A stretch of 64,000 bases of DNA from Trichosporon coremiiforme. Taxonomy: Eukaryota > Basidiomycota > Tremellomycetes > Trichosporonales > Trichosporonaceae. The notes beneath the pieces were generated by a model. The model saw nothing but the letters and a program-made list of their open reading frames with translations, was not told where the DNA came from and did not search any database. The translations under genes were made by a program, and so were the position numbers. Shown piece by piece: positions 1 through 11,336 of this stretch (within the stretch, counting starts at the first letter, position 1; every line of letters starts with the position of its first letter). The stretch spans positions 124,001 to 188,000 of the forward strand of contig BCJJ01000003.1 in the NCBI GenBank assembly GCA_039545355.1, in the 5' to 3' direction.

Positions 1-1084
1 CTGAACGGAGGGGTCCGTGATGCCGACACTCTCGAACACGACCGTGTAGTAGTAGTAGATGATACTGCTGCCCGACATCTGGGTCAGGAACGTCATGAGC
101 AGGGCGAGGCCGAGGCGGTGCCTGTTGGCGGGGGAGCGGAGGATGACGCTCCACTTCTCAGCCTTAGCCAAACGCTCAGACTCAATTGCGTCCTTCATCT
201 CGTCAAACTCGAAGAGCACCAGGGGATCGGACGTGTCGCCGTTACCGTGGTAGTTGGCGAGGAACTGAAGCGCCTCGGCGTCCTTGCCCTTGGAGAGGAG
301 GAAACGGGGCGTCTCGGGAACAAACTGGACCGCGATCAGGATGTAGAACGCGAACGGCAGCTGCAGGATGTACGGGATGCGCCAGCCCCAGGAGTTCTTC
401 AGGTACGAAGAGCCAAAGTTGACCCAGGACGAGATCACCATGCCAAGGATGTAGTACGAGTTCCAGGAGGACGCGACGCGCTGCCGCGAGCGGGGGTGCG
501 TGATCTCCTGCACGACGACGAGCGACGTCATGAGGAACGCGGCGAGGCCGAACCCAATAACAAAGCGACCAACGACGAACACGGCGTACCCCTTGTTACC
601 GTGCGCGCCGGAGACACCGGCGACGCACGAGATGACGGTGCCGATCATGATGGTGTAGCCGTAGAAACGGATGCCCCACTTGCGGCCCCAGGTGTCGTCG
701 ATGTAGGAGATGATCGGGCCAATGAAGAAACCGGAAATTGGGCCAGCGGCATTGAGAAGACCGATGAGGGCGGCACTGCGGGGATTGTCGTCGGTCAGGC
801 CAAGGTCCTCGTGCCACGAGTCGAACGCTAGAAGACCCGAGATGAGCGTGCCGTCGTCTGGGCGGCGTAAGCTCAAGAAACACATGCAGTCAGCCCAACC
901 ACACTTACATCCGTTAAGGACCATGCCGACAAAGATGATGCTCAGGAAAAAGTTGAGCTTCATGCGGCCCTTGTCCTTGTGCCATGGTGTGGAATCGCGT
1001 ACGTTCGTGCTGGTAAGAGTCAGCTAAACATCCCCAGGCACCGAGCTACTGGTGAGGAAACAGGCACCAGGTTAGGGACTCACA
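1..1084 (-). CDS. MFS sugar transporter (hexose/lactose-permease type), 3' end outside window
   Basis: Proton-coupled or facilitative sugar uptake carrier of the plasma membrane, sugar porter family of the MFS. The coding exons on the minus strand read through NGYDGTLISG at the end of the first membrane helix, then a loop with DDTWGRKWGIR (the family's DxxGRR/K-type signature), and the PETPRFLLSKGKDAEA motif (family consensus PESPRWL) before the large central loop. The frame leaves the window in helix 7 (SGSSIIYYYYT). Two introns are visible: 858-908 (GTAAGT...CCCAG, which restores the GYDG motif) and about 1010-1083 (GTGAGT...CTGACTCTTACCAG). The first exon is not resolved: the frame upstream of 1084 has no ATG before a stop, so another upstream exon, or a start at MKLNFF near 963, is possible. 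Family membership is secure; the sugar specificity cannot be read. Confidence 0.85.
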
Positions 1085-1799
1085 TGTTACGCCAGTCTTG
1101 GACACTGGCTGCAGAGAAGCGTGAGCGTGACAAAAGGGGAGAGAGGCAACTAGCGACGCAGGCATTATCCTGGTCCGCTCAACGGTATGATCTCAGCACA
1201 GGCTGCATGGGAGGCGAGTACCAAGAAAGGCATACTCGTCTGATCCACTGGTTGCAAGCCCGGCACCCGTGTTGCGTCTCGTCAAGCCTGGCGATAGACT
1301 TCCGAGTTGTACGCTTTATCGGATCATAGTTTGAGAGTATAGTTGAGAGGTGTGCTTGCTTGGCCGTGTGATGGCTGTGCTGCGTCTTACTATCCTGACT
1401 GACCTGTGTTGGAGGACATGGTGAGGGGGGAGTAAGGAGGGCAAGGAGGGTATGGCGTGGATTTGCTTGTGGGAAAAAAGTCTGTGAGTGGTGGGGTGGG
1501 GGGTTACGGGGTTTATATACTTAGTTGTGCGATGGGATGTGCGGAGCAAGAATAAGAATAGATGGGGGCTGATTCCGGACCGGAGTGTGATTGGGTGGAT
1601 GAGCGGGGATTATGAGGGGGGGTCACTTGACAGATCGGTCTCGACCCGCTTGACCCGCTTGACTCGCAGATACCCAGATGACATTTCCCAGTCCAAGTTC
1701 CTCACGGAGCGCCGATGCATGATCCGGACACAGATATTGACCGTCAACCCCGAGGCTTGTCAGCTTCATGCTCGCCTCTGTGCGTCGTGCGTCCCCGCA

Positions 1800-1844
<45 letters not shown>

Positions 1845-2202
1845 CCCAGTGTCCGCATCGGCATCCTGCCTCTGTCTATACGCCGCAACACAGGAAGGAG
1901 TCCAAGAGCCCGTGAGAGAGCCCAAGAGCGGAAGCGGAACCAAGTGTGCGCCCGAGTCCTGCACTCCCTTCCTCCTCCCTCCTTTCAGGTCCCCGCACTA
2001 AGGAATCCAGGAACAACCAAGCCACATGGCGGAGGCTCCGGTTAAGGGTCACTAATCACGTGATTTAGGCGTCACCTCCACTGTCGCTGTCATCGTCACT
2101 TGCAGCCATCTAGCGGCGGTGCGTCTACGGCACGCTGCGGACGAGGAAGACGAGACGCACATCAACAACTCGGACGCCATCCACCACCAACCATCAAACA
2201 CC
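1085..2202. other. Intergenic/divergent promoter region with a long C homopolymer
   Basis: Separates the minus-strand sugar transporter from the plus-strand Vps62-like gene, so it should hold both promoters. It contains a run of about 42 C residues at 1802-1843, T/G-rich stretches around 1420-1520, and an E-box-like TAATCACGTGATTTAG at 2052-2067. The open frames here are proline/glycine artefacts of the C run and show no domain. Confidence 0.6.
1802..1843. repeat. Poly(C)/poly(G) homopolymer, about 42 nt
   Basis: Uninterrupted C tract. Its true length is uncertain because homopolymers this long are often mis-called. It lies between divergent genes and could affect local chromatin or promoter spacing. 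Confidence 0.9.
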
Positions 2203-4156
2203 ATGCTAGTCCCCGGACACGGCCAGGCATTGCAGATCCTGCTCCTGGCCAGCTATGCCACCGCCTTCTGGCCCTTCTCCTCGTCACAGGCCGCCTTCAC
2301 CCCGACACCCCGGAATGAGTCGAGAACAGCCGACCCCCGACTGCAGCGGGCGCCCTCGACCTCGCCCCCGGAGAAGAAGAAGGAGATGGCGCAACTCCTA
2401 GACAAGTTTGCGCCCATCTTCAAGCTCGCGTGGGTTGGTTAGCTCTCGGCGGAACTGACGAACAGGTCGACGGAACGCTTCTACCCGAGCTCCGTCAAGT
2501 GGATGCTCGACCGGTACGACTACGTAGGTGGCAACGGCCGGCGGAGACTGACTTGCGACAGATAGAGTACCTAAACCACACCAAGTTTGACCCAGTAAAT
2601 TCCTCCGAGCTACCTTGAAGTGGAGATTTGCTGACATCAGTTACCCGGGACATTGTCGCCCGGCGGCCTCGGTTCGCTCGAGTACATGGAGTTCCCGAAG
2701 CGGATGCACCTCTCGACCGAGCACCCGGCAAACGCGCAGCCGATATTCAGCACAGAGTCGAGTTACTTCATGTACGGTCCGGCGGGACAGGAGGGCGCGC
2801 TCGAGATGGGTCCCGACGGTAGGGGGCGGGTACATGACGAGGTGTACGGTTTCTGGGTCGACCAGGGGCACGGCGTGGTCGTGAGTTGTGACGCAGCTCG
2901 GCAGTCGTTTCGGCGAAGCTGACGACAGGATCTGTGGTACTGGACGTGCGTGCTGGCTAATACGGCGTGAGCTGACGCCAGGTTCTACCCGTACAATCTG
3001 GGCAAGGAGGTCGGATACCTCGGCTGGCTTGGGAATCGTGAGCTGCGGGTCGAGCAGCGATAGCTGACACCAGACGTGACGGATTGGGAGCGCCTGCGCC
3101 TACGCACCATGAACGGATCAGCCGTCTCGGCCGACTTCAGTGAGCTTCCCCAACTCCGCTAGCTGACGCCAGACACGCACAGCGGCGGCGCCTTCTCAGC
3201 AGGCACGTACCGATGGGAAGACGTAGAGAAGATTGACGGGCGACCGGTCGCTTACATCGCACACGGGAGCCATGGCGTCTGGCCCAACGCGGGGAAACAC
3301 GTGTACGCGCAGCTACTGAATCTCTGGCAGCTCGTGGATGTGTGCGATGACCGCGGAGCGCTCTGGGACACAAAGGGGCACGTTGTCCCTATCGAGTTCT
3401 GGAACGGGCCAGAGTACGGACACCGCATCGAGCATACTGGAGACCAGTCTTGGCTCGAGTTTACAGGAAAATGGGGCAATGTGGGCGATGGGTGCTGGTA
3501 CGAGCCCTTCATTGGGATTTGCCAGTTGATTGCGGGGCCGCCGGGGCCGAATCGCGAGTTTGGCATTCCGCCGAGTGTAAGTGTGCTCCGAGCGCCGAGC
3601 CTGCCGAGTCCGCAGAGCGAGGTGGGCGAGGTGGGCGAGGTGGCGAGGCGCTAGAGGATACGGTCGAGACTGCTCCTTAGAGCCAGCCGCCGTCCGCGGG
3701 CTATGATCAGTTCGTATAGCTGACACACAGTGCATCCTCGCACCCCCCGCCGACGCCGGGTCGACGTTCAAGTTCTACCTCTCAAACTGGGTCGTGTGGC
3801 AGGCTCAAGACCTGAACGTGACGCACGTCCTGCTCGAGCAAGTCTGCACGCGGCCCAGTATGGGCGCCTCGCGGCGGGATCCGTATTCCGTCGGACCGTT
3901 AGAGGTCCACGACCGACTTCCCTTCGATGCCGAGGACCGGTTCTACGAGGCCACCGCTGCACGATGTGAGGGCGGCCGATCAGCGGCCAAGGGGTACAGA
4001 CTCGCGCTCTACAGAGGAGAAGAAAGAGTCAGTACGAGCCCCGTAAGAGTCATCTGTGTCTATGACGAAGGACAGGGGGCGTACATTGACAGTCCGGGCG
4101 TGGACGTCATGGACTGGGACGACTGGCGGTGGAAACTGGTGATTGATAAGAAGTAG
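2203..4156 (+). CDS. Vps62-like protein (DUF946 family), predicted secretory/vacuolar
   Basis: Nine exons by splice signal and frame: 2203-2429, 2466-2523, 2562-2594, 2641-2880, 2929-2945, 2982-3037, 3074-3139, 3173-3576, 3731-4156. The lengths sum to 509 codons. The N-terminus (MLVPGHGQALQILLLASYATA) looks like a signal peptide. The core matches the Vps62 family of yeast: WYWTFYPYNLGKEVGYLGWLGN, HVTDWERLRLR, THSGGAFS, VAYIAHGSHGVWPNAGKHVY and ALWDTKG. The role in S. cerevisiae is ill-defined (vacuolar protein sorting phenotype). Seven of the eight introns are 33-48 nt and end in CTGAC(N2-7)AG; one exon is only 17 nt. The last intron (3577-3730, 154 nt) is atypical and could hide another small exon (33 nt after CTCCTTAG). 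Start chosen as the first ATG giving a signal peptide. Confidence 0.8.
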
Positions 4157-4630
4157 CCGACCGAGCGCTCGCGAGGGAGTGCGCCACAGCCCGAGGCCTA
4201 CTCTGCAAACCACATCCGATCATGGAAGCGCACATGATCTTTCTGCTTCCGGCGCGTTGCCGGGGAGCCCGCCCNCCCGCCCGAAGATGCGTGGGAAGAA
4301 GCGAGAAGCGACACGGCTCGGCGAAGAGGCACGACGGTCGTAGAAGTGCTCGGTGTGGATGACGTTGACGACCGACGAAGATGCGAGTGTCTTTGCGGTC
4401 GATGCTTGATTTCCTCAACTCATCCCCAATGTAAAAGCAGACGAATAGAGACGATTTGTAGTGATTAGGAATAGTTGTAATGCCATCTTGCTCTGCACCT
4501 TCCCTCCGAACATAACGGAGATGGGTGCAACTCCGCATTAACTCGGGAGATAAAGCCAGCCGCCAGCCTGCCTTATGACGAAAAAGATATCCCCGTATTC
4601 TCTCAGCTTCCACTGCACCTTACACTCACC
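4157..4630. other. Intergenic, one ambiguous base
   Basis: 3' flank of the Vps62-like gene and promoter of MIA40. One N at 4275 in a C-rich stretch. No further gene seen. Confidence 0.6.
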
Positions 4631-5817
4631 ATGTTCTCCCGTGTCGTCCGTCCCGCGACCCGCTCTGTGCGCCTCGCCTCCGCCGTCCCCCGCGCCGCTC
4701 CCACCACCGCGCGCGCGCTCCGCTTCAAGTCCAGTGAGGCCGGACCGAACCAGGGCGCATCCGCCCCCACCGGCGGCAGCTCGGACGGCGCCCAGCTCCT
4801 CATGGTCCTCGGTGCTGGAGCTGCGCTCGCCGTCGCGCTCTCTATCACCGAGAAGCAGAGGAAGGAGCGTACCGCCCCCAATCCCGACAGCAAGAAGGAA
4901 GAGGAGGAGATTGAGGAGGTGGACGAGGTGCAGGATGCGGATGAGGGACAGCCGGAGGAGGGACCTAGTGAGTACCCGCACTTCGCTCGAGCAACGAGAT
5001 CGGCGAGGATATCTAAATCATTTCTTTCCAGCGAGATCGGCGACAAGGAGAGCGCCGAGGAGAAGGCAGGGCGGCGGGGGGGGCAGAGGGGCAGCAGCGA
5101 GCACGGCTGGCTCGGAGTACCGGGCGAATCGTAATTCGGATGGCTGAGCCGTGGCCCGGTGGAGGTGTTCGGCCGACGCAAGCCACAGTGGAGGCTTGGT
5201 CATGTCGGCCCTCCTCTGCTGAGTGATCGTTGCGCCGAGTCACCGGCGCGCTGCCCTCCAGACCCCAGCGTTCCGAGACCATGGCTATGTGCTTCGGCGT
5301 TGGTGTCGATGACATCACCGTCGGGCCCCTCCACTCCCACCACCCGTTCCCCTCTTCCTCGCTCCGAGCTCCGCAACGCTGCGCTGCGTCTTTCGCTCCG
5401 CTCAAGACTCCGCTGACATCAGACGCCTCTGAGGTCAACGCGGCCAAGGAGTTCGTGCACGAAGTCGACGTCCACCTGGATGCTTTGGTCGACAACGCCG
5501 AGCGCGCCCTGAAGGGAGACTACACGCCGAACCCGAACAGCCAGATGGCGCCGGTCTCGCCTGACGCCGAAGCGCAGGGGGCTTACAACGAGGAGACCGG
5601 CGAGATCAACTGGGACTGCCCCTGTCTGGGCGGCATGGCAACGGGTCCCTGCGGAGAGGAATTCAAGGCTGCCTTCAGCTGCTTTGTCCACAGCACCCAG
5701 GAGCCGAAGGGCATGGACTGCATCGAGCAGTTCAAGGGCATGCAGGACTGCTTCCGCAAGCATCCCGATGTTTATGGAGAGGAGATTGCGGACATGGACA
5801 ACGAGGGACCGGCCTAA
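4631..5817 (+). CDS. MIA40: Mia40/CHCHD4: mitochondrial intermembrane-space import and assembly oxidoreductase
   Basis: Receptor and disulfide donor of the mitochondrial disulfide relay, which oxidises incoming CX3C and CX9C proteins together with Erv1. The N-terminus [19 protein letters not shown] is an Arg/Ser-rich presequence, followed by a single membrane anchor ([17 protein letters not shown]) and a long acidic linker. The catalytic domain has the redox CPC motif in NWDCPCLGG and a twin CX9C helix pair ([11 protein letters not shown] and [11 protein letters not shown]), ending in a short acidic tail. This anchored architecture is the fungal form. Exon 1 is 4631-4967 and exon 2 is 5423-5817; they join in phase to 244 codons. 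The intron (4968-5422, GTGAGT...CTGACATCAG) is 455 nt, about ten times the usual length here, and holds an open frame continuous with exon 2 (see findings). Confidence 0.93.
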
Positions 5818-7093
5818 GCTGGAGCCGAGCGGCGAGGACGAGGGCGAGGCTGGACGGGTGAGGCGGCGAGGCGCGGTGAGGCGAACGCCGAGCCCATCCT
5901 GCACCGACCCATCGGCACCCGGCTGGGTGGCCTGCCCAGCGTAGCAACCTAGCTCTCGCCAACGAAAGAGAAGAAGGAAGGAGCCCGCGCACACCCAGTG
6001 CGCCAATGGACACAAAAGTGAATATACACACCTAGAATCGATGGCAAACAAAGACAAGTTTGAATCAACAACCGCGCAGCGCACGCAATGTTGCAAAGCT
6101 CCGATGTGAGGCGTACTCACGTGCCTGATGCCAGATGCTCCAGAACTCACAGGCTCTGGCTCAACAAGTTTGACGAGGGCGAGTACGGCTGACGATAGCT
6201 GCCTGACGGCGGTGCCGCGCCGCGTTTACGAATCTTCACGGGTTGAATCATGTCAGCTCATTGGGCAGGCAGACGGGCCAGCGCTGCTGTTGTCCTCTTG
6301 ACCGTGTCTCGCGGCGGCAGGGTGGTCAGGCGGTCGCTGACTGCAGAACGACGTTCCTCTTTGGCGCGATCGGCGACAGTCAAAGCTGACAGGGTACCAG
6401 GCAGAGGGGGGCTTGAAACTGATGAGCGGACGAAACACTCTCCAAGCACCAGCATAGCTGCTGATGGCAACGCACGACCACCCCGGCAGCGAAGACACCC
6501 CGAAAATGCAACCCTCCTGCGGGCCGCTGTCCCGCCGGCCGCTGATGTGCTGAGCCGCAAAGATCGGAATCCCCTCACATCTCAGCACGAGGCTGCCCAG
6601 TCCCCGCTCAGCCCACGCCCAGCGCGCCCAGCACGCCAATCCGCGCATCTCGGGCCCGCTTGCGCCTTGCTTCTAGTCTTGGCCTTGCACATGCGGTGGT
6701 CCATTGTTCTGGCTGGACTTCCGCCGGTCTCTGGCCGACGCTGGTCGTGTGGCTGGGAATGCGCATTGACCCCGCGCCCCCGAACCAGACAGTCCCGCCA
6801 TGCTCAAGGCATTGTCGGGGCGTCATTGTTACGACTGGCGGACAAACAATGGAGAGGCTGCCGAGCTTGTGCTCGAGGAGAACGGCGCTGAGAACGTCAT
6901 TTTCCATCACCTCTCATCACTCTTCGTCTCATTCCTCATCACTCATCAGTGCCATCACTCACTGCCGCTACATTGGCACACATCACGCCTTGAGACTAGA
7001 TCGACGCGAGCCCAAACTCGTTCTCGACTGATCCTCAGTCTCTTCATCAGACACTTTTGCTCACCAACCTCACCAACCTCGCCGCCAAGCTCC
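5818..7093. other. Intergenic, about 1.3 kb
   Basis: No convincing gene, RNA or repeat seen. The frame of the next gene is open upstream from about 6800, but that sequence has no signal peptide or recognisable domain and is probably leader. Confidence 0.5.
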
Positions 7094-8665
7094 ATGGCGC
7101 CCACGTCGTCCACGACGGCCGTCCCCCCGGCCCCCATAACTCTGCCTTCGCCCGCAATCCCGGCCGTGGGCTTCTTCAACGCGAGCCTCGTCCCGCCCAA
7201 CGCCATGATCAGCTATGCCGTCTGCCGCTCCCTCAAGGTGTGGTACGCACCCGAAAGTCCCAAGCCTCTGGACCTGAAGAGCGAGCACTCGTGCTGCTCT
7301 TCAGTGCAGGGGGCATGGAACGAGACGCTGGGCTGCCGCCTGGTCAACGAGCAGGGCAAGCCGTTCGAGGACTGTCTTCGGGGCCTGGATAGCTCTGACC
7401 GGGCGGCGTCGGCGGTGACGAGCTCAGCGAGCGACCACAACGGCACAAACAGCCAGGGCAACGACAAGCGCGAGATCGTCATTGACAGGAGCTGGTACAC
7501 CTGGAAACGTCAAGGGGGCGGCGAGACCGGCGAGGGCGGCATGCCCGGCATCGGCGGCAACCAAACCGCCCCTGAGGACGGAAGCGGCGGCGGCATCAAT
7601 GGTACGAGCACCAGCATAGAGGCGAGCCCGACTGTGGAGCCTAGCATCACCTCGAGCAGCAGCGCTGAACCGACAGAGCCCACGAGCTCCGAGCCGGCCA
7701 CCTCAGACCCGGGACCGACTGACGGTCCCACGTCCAACCCCGGCACGACCTCCGATCCTGGAACCAGCAACCGTCCGACTGCCAGCGACCCCGGTCCCGC
7801 CGGCGGGCCCCGCACCTCTTCCTCTTCCTCCTTTTCGCGCTCTTCTTCCAGCACCAGCAGCGCGCACCCCACGAGCGGGGCCGGGTGGATCGGCGGCGGC
7901 GCCTCGGATGCAAACCGCACGTCCAACTATCCTTTCGCAACGACGACTACTACTACGACGACGACAAACTTCGCCACCGTGACCGAGACGAGCCCGGCGC
8001 AGACGACGATTCGCGAGCCGGCCAATTCCCAGGAAGCCGCGCTCGGCGACCTGCTCGGCGAAACACCCGGCGTGTCCCGCCTAGCGATCTGCAAGAGCTA
8101 CTCAGAGGCGCTGCTCGATGCGACGGAGCAATTGGTCTCCGACCTGAGTGACAGTTATATTCCGCTGGATCCGAGTACGGCGCTCTGCGTCGCGTATGTT
8201 GGGCCGGCAGCCGAGCTGACCTGGGAACCCAAGACGTGGGCGTCGTTCATGAACACGGGCAGCATCACCAATACTACTTCCCCTTCGTTCGCTGCTCCCA
8301 GCAACGCCAGTGCGGGCGCGAGCGCAACCCAGAGCGGCGCTTGGGGCCCCATGTCGACGGGCATTCTGACCGATGTCTACGCCGCTGGACTCGCGAGTGT
8401 GTCCGCGTGCTGCGTGCCAGACGGGAAACTGCGCTGGCCCCCCCTGGCCAACTCGCCCTGCGCCCTGCCGAACAACACGAAGACGCTCGATGCGTTCGCC
8501 GGGTGCGTCGCTGCCATGGGCGCGTATGCTGTTTGTGGAGAAAACAGGACGGGCGAGGACGGCAGCAGTGCTTGGAGCTGGAAGAGCGAGAGCGCTGCGC
8601 CGCGCCGTCGGATTGCGGCGGGGCTCGTGCTCGGGCTCGTCGGGGCTGTTGCTGCTGCGCTCTAG
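7094..8665 (+). CDS. Secreted/GPI-type Cys-rich protein with a long Ser/Thr/Pro region (family A, member 1)
   Basis: No known family recognised. 523 residues, intronless as read. Residues about 30-95 form a Cys module (FFNASLVPPN ... AVC ... SCC ... GAWNETLGC ... FEDC). A low-complexity S/T/P/G region of roughly 230 residues follows (repeats of SDPG, PTSEP and a Thr run TTTTTTT near 7940-7970), typical of O-mannosylated fungal wall proteins. A second Cys module (C ... ACC ... C ... C ... C) precedes a hydrophobic C-terminus (IAAGLVLGLVGAVAAAL) like a GPI-attachment signal. The same C...CC...C...C order occurs twice in the convergent gene at 9.1 kb and once in the fragment at 11.4 kb. The chosen ATG gives no clear signal peptide, so a 5' exon may be missing. 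Function unknown; cell-wall or surface role inferred. Confidence 0.7.
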   Translation: MAPTSSTTAVPPAPITLPSPAIPAVGFFNASLVPPNAMISYAVCRSLKVWYAPESPKPLDLKSEHSCCSSVQGAWNETLGCRLVNEQGKPFEDCLRGLDSSDRAASAVTSSASDHNGTNSQGNDKREIVIDRSWYTWKRQGGGETGEGGMPGIGGNQTAPEDGSGGGINGTSTSIEASPTVEPSITSSSSAEPTEPTSSEPATSDPGPTDGPTSNPGTTSDPGTSNRPTASDPGPAGGPRTSSSSSFSRSSSSTSSAHPTSGAGWIGGGASDANRTSNYPFATTTTTTTTTNFATVTETSPAQTTIREPANSQEAALGDLLGETPGVSRLAICKSYSEALLDATEQLVSDLSDSYIPLDPSTALCVAYVGPAAELTWEPKTWASFMNTGSITNTTSPSFAAPSNASAGASATQSGAWGPMSTGILTDVYAAGLASVSACCVPDGKLRWPPLANSPCALPNNTKTLDAFAGCVAAMGAYAVCGENRTGEDGSSAWSWKSESAAPRRRIAAGLVLGLVGAVAAAL

Positions 8666-9097
8666 GCGTCAACTTCGCGTCACCACCGGCGAACAAACAA
8701 GACATGCAAGCCACAAACACGGCCCACAGCCGACACGACCCAGCCGCCCAACGAATGCCGGGCGGGGCTGCTATCCGCGAACCATGCTTTGTAGATCACG
8801 CTCGCACTCTCTATTCATAGCACGTTTTGTTTGTCTATCGATTCAATCTTATCTTGTCAAGGTCATTAGCGCCGGGATCTCCCCGGCTTGGCGTTGTTCT
8901 ATAATGTCGTAATTCCCTTCGGTCTTCCGCATTCAACTTTGACTCCTTCCCTCTCGCCTCTCTCACGTCTAATAATCGTCTGTCCTAATGTCCCTACGTC
9001 CGCATGCCCATGTCTCCCACGCTCTGTATGTAAACTGCATGTCTGCGCAATGTCACAAAGTGTCGGGCGCTATGCTATCGACAGAGGGGAGGAGGGA
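8666..9097. other. Convergent 3' flanks of the two family A genes
   Basis: Short intergenic stretch between convergent genes. T/C-rich near 8935-9010. Nothing else seen. Confidence 0.6.
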
Positions 9098-9792
9098 CTA
9101 GAGGGAGCCGAGGGCGGCGACGGCGAGGGCAGCGATGGCGAGGGCGGCCTTCCTGTTCGCGGTGGGTTGAGCAGAGGACTTGGCGGCGTTGACGGAGGCG
9201 CTGGACGCGGTGCCCTTGTCGGCAGCGGTGGCGACAGTGGCCGTGCACACGGCGTAGGCGTCGTGCTTCTCCTGGACGCAAGTCTCGAACTTGGCCGTGT
9301 CGGCGTCGGCAAGCATGCACGTCTCGGGGATGTGCTTGCCCTCGTCCTTGGCCTGTTTCTGCCCGTTGGCCGAGGCGCAGCAGTCGGCCGCGGACTCGTT
9401 GCGGCCGCCGAAGGCGGCGCACGCGACGTGCCCAGAAGCAAGAGGGGAGGACCACCATCCCTCACCCACGGCGAGCTGCTTCACCGCCTCGTCGTACGTC
9501 GATTGGTACGACTTGCACGCGCGCTTGCGTCCGCCGTTCACCACGCCAGAGGCATTGTCCGTGCACGTCGTGAAGGCGCTCTGCTGCCGGCTGTTTCTGA
9601 GGGAGAGGCGGCATCCCCAGATCGGGCACAGGACGCCGAGCGCCGACGCGCAGCACTTATCAGTCGTCTCGTCAGTCGAGGCGACACACACGGTCCAGTC
9701 GTCGGCGGTGCTGAGGGGGACGGCGCTGCTGTTGAAGAAGGCGGGTTCGTCGCGGCGGCACGCGCTGCCAGAGCGGGGGCGAGGGCGGTCAT
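9098..9792 (-). CDS. Secreted Cys-rich protein (family A, member 2), apparent N-terminal frameshift
   Basis: Paralogue of the gene at 7.1 kb. The main frame, from about 9780 down to 9098, reads FFNSSAVPLSTADDWTVCVA, then KCCASALGVLCPIWGCRL, FTTCTD, and a second module (HVACAAFGG, ADCCASANGQ, PETCML, FETCV, YAVCTA). It ends in TANRKAALAIAALAVAALGSL, a GPI-anchor-like hydrophobic tail. The only ATG just upstream (9792) opens a different frame whose first residues (MTALAPALAARAAATN) look like a short signal sequence. The two frames would meet near 9735-9745, where FFNSS begins. No GT-AG intron explains the shift, so either a one-base sequencing error or a real frameshift is present. TATA-like CATATAACC lies near 9877. 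Function unknown. Confidence 0.6.
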
Positions 9793-10840
9793 GAGAGGAG
9801 GAGAGTCACTGTAAAGGAGCGTCGGGGTTTGGTTGTATTATAGAGCAAGTTTGGGGGCGGAGCCTGCCGCGAGGACGGGTTATATGTGCAGTGGGGAGGG
9901 AGTTCGCTACGTTGGTAAACTCTTACACGCAGTGAGTGAGGGAGGGCAGTAAGGATCTCGTAAGGCACACCCAGGCTGCCACTGGGCTTGTGCGTCCTGC
10001 ATGCGAACATGTATGCATGCGAGCACCGAGCCGGGCTCCGAGCGATCGACTCTGCGTCTTTACGGTGGGCGAGACGACATCGCCGGGCTGGTGCGACGGC
10101 GGCCCCGTCTTGGTCTAGTGTGCACATGGCTGCGCGATCGTCATTGTTCTCCTACCATCGCGTCTCTTAACGCCTCCTACAACGCCGCCGGGTCTCGCAC
10201 GTCTGTCGCACGTCTGTCGCAGAACTCCAGCCAAGACGACATGTGATTGCACGCCGGCGTGCATGGACCTCCCCCAGACCCCAGGTAAAGTCCAGGGAGG
10301 GGAGATGGGGTCCTGGTGGCGCACCGCTCGCCAGTCCTGCGCCAGTCTTGCCGCGCCATGGCACCCACGGGCTCCCACCTGTCTGCACCTGGCCGGATCT
10401 TCTCCTTTGTCCTTTGGCACCCACTCCTACTTGTGCTTGCAGGGGGGCACAGGGGCTTCCATCTTACTGGCTAGGCGCTCCTCGAGCTTGCAGCAGACTG
10501 ACGGAAATGGCAGCTGAGCGACGCTCAGACCATCAAGAGATGGGCGAGGTATGTCCTGCCCGTGCTACACGCAGGTTGGCACAGGTGGGTGAGGCTGAGG
10601 TTGCACATGCCGCTTCGGCAGACTGTCCATCAAGCAGCTCGCAGGTAGCTCGCACGCCGTCGACACACTCACCCCTTTGCCAAGACCGCTGAGCACGCAG
10701 TGCGTCTAAAAGTAGGCATGAGGATGCCGTCCGCACTGCCGAGCATTCCGCGTCGGGCTGACTACTTCGGGCTGATGCTGAGCTCAGCACTTGATGACGA
10801 TTATCTACTGGCTCTTGAAACTTTGCACCGTAGGACATTC
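9793..10840. other. Intergenic, about 1 kb
   Basis: Upstream flank of the family A gene. Open frames here lack domains or codon regularity. Contains a local direct repeat (CGTCTGTCGCA twice at 10199-10220). No RNA gene recognised. Confidence 0.5.
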
Positions 10841-11110
10841 TCAGCATACTTCTGGTAAGACATAATCAAGAGCTCTACTGGTCGGACAGATAACCGAACA
10901 CTTGAGATAGGGTCGCCAGTGCCAAAGCATGCGGTAGCCGCGCTTTTTCCGACGCTGTGCGCACGGACCGCTTGGATGCCGAAGTGGGCTCGACCGGCAT
11001 CCCTCGTTGCGTCCTTCCGAGCATTGCAGCAGTACATCCAGTGATGTCGACTTCATAGTGACGAACGGAGCCAGAGCCAGCGCGAGAACGACGCCGACCG
11101 CCCTCCTCAT
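10841..11110 (-). CDS. Hypothetical small protein with signal-peptide-like start
   Basis: An 89-residue frame beginning MRRAVGVVLALALAPFVTM, a plausible signal peptide, followed by a short Cys-containing segment (LQCSEGRNEGC ... GPCAQ ... KCSVIC ... EVC). No family recognised. It could be the first exon of a decayed secreted gene or chance. Listed because the signal-like start and six cysteines fit the surrounding theme. Confidence 0.25.
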   Translation of the reverse strand: MRRAVGVVLALALAPFVTMKSTSLDVLLQCSEGRNEGCRSSPLRHPSGPCAQRRKKRGYRMLWHWRPYLKCSVICPTSRALDYVLPEVC

Positions 11111-11336
11111 CTACATGGGGGCCACCGGACCTGCATCATGGCGCTCCTGACCGTCAAATCGCTGTCCTCGGTGCTGCAATAATGCTTTGGCTTGACGGAC
11201 GATCCAGCGCTTTCGCTTCGCCGAGGCACAGCGCAGCCGCTTCGGACAACTCGCTATGGCGGACAACACACGGACAAGCCCCCATTTCTAAATCCAGCGA
11301 CTTCCAACTCCAACTGCCGGCTTGGTGTCGACAGTA

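Noticed and set aside
1488..2045. Long open frames on both strands across the C homopolymer
   Set aside because: They are poly-Pro/poly-Gly readings of the homopolymer with no domain or signal; stop-free only because of base composition.
6250..6891. 213-codon frame upstream of the first Cys-rich gene
   Set aside because: Arg/Ser-rich, no regular codon bias, no domain; GC-rich non-coding strand effect.
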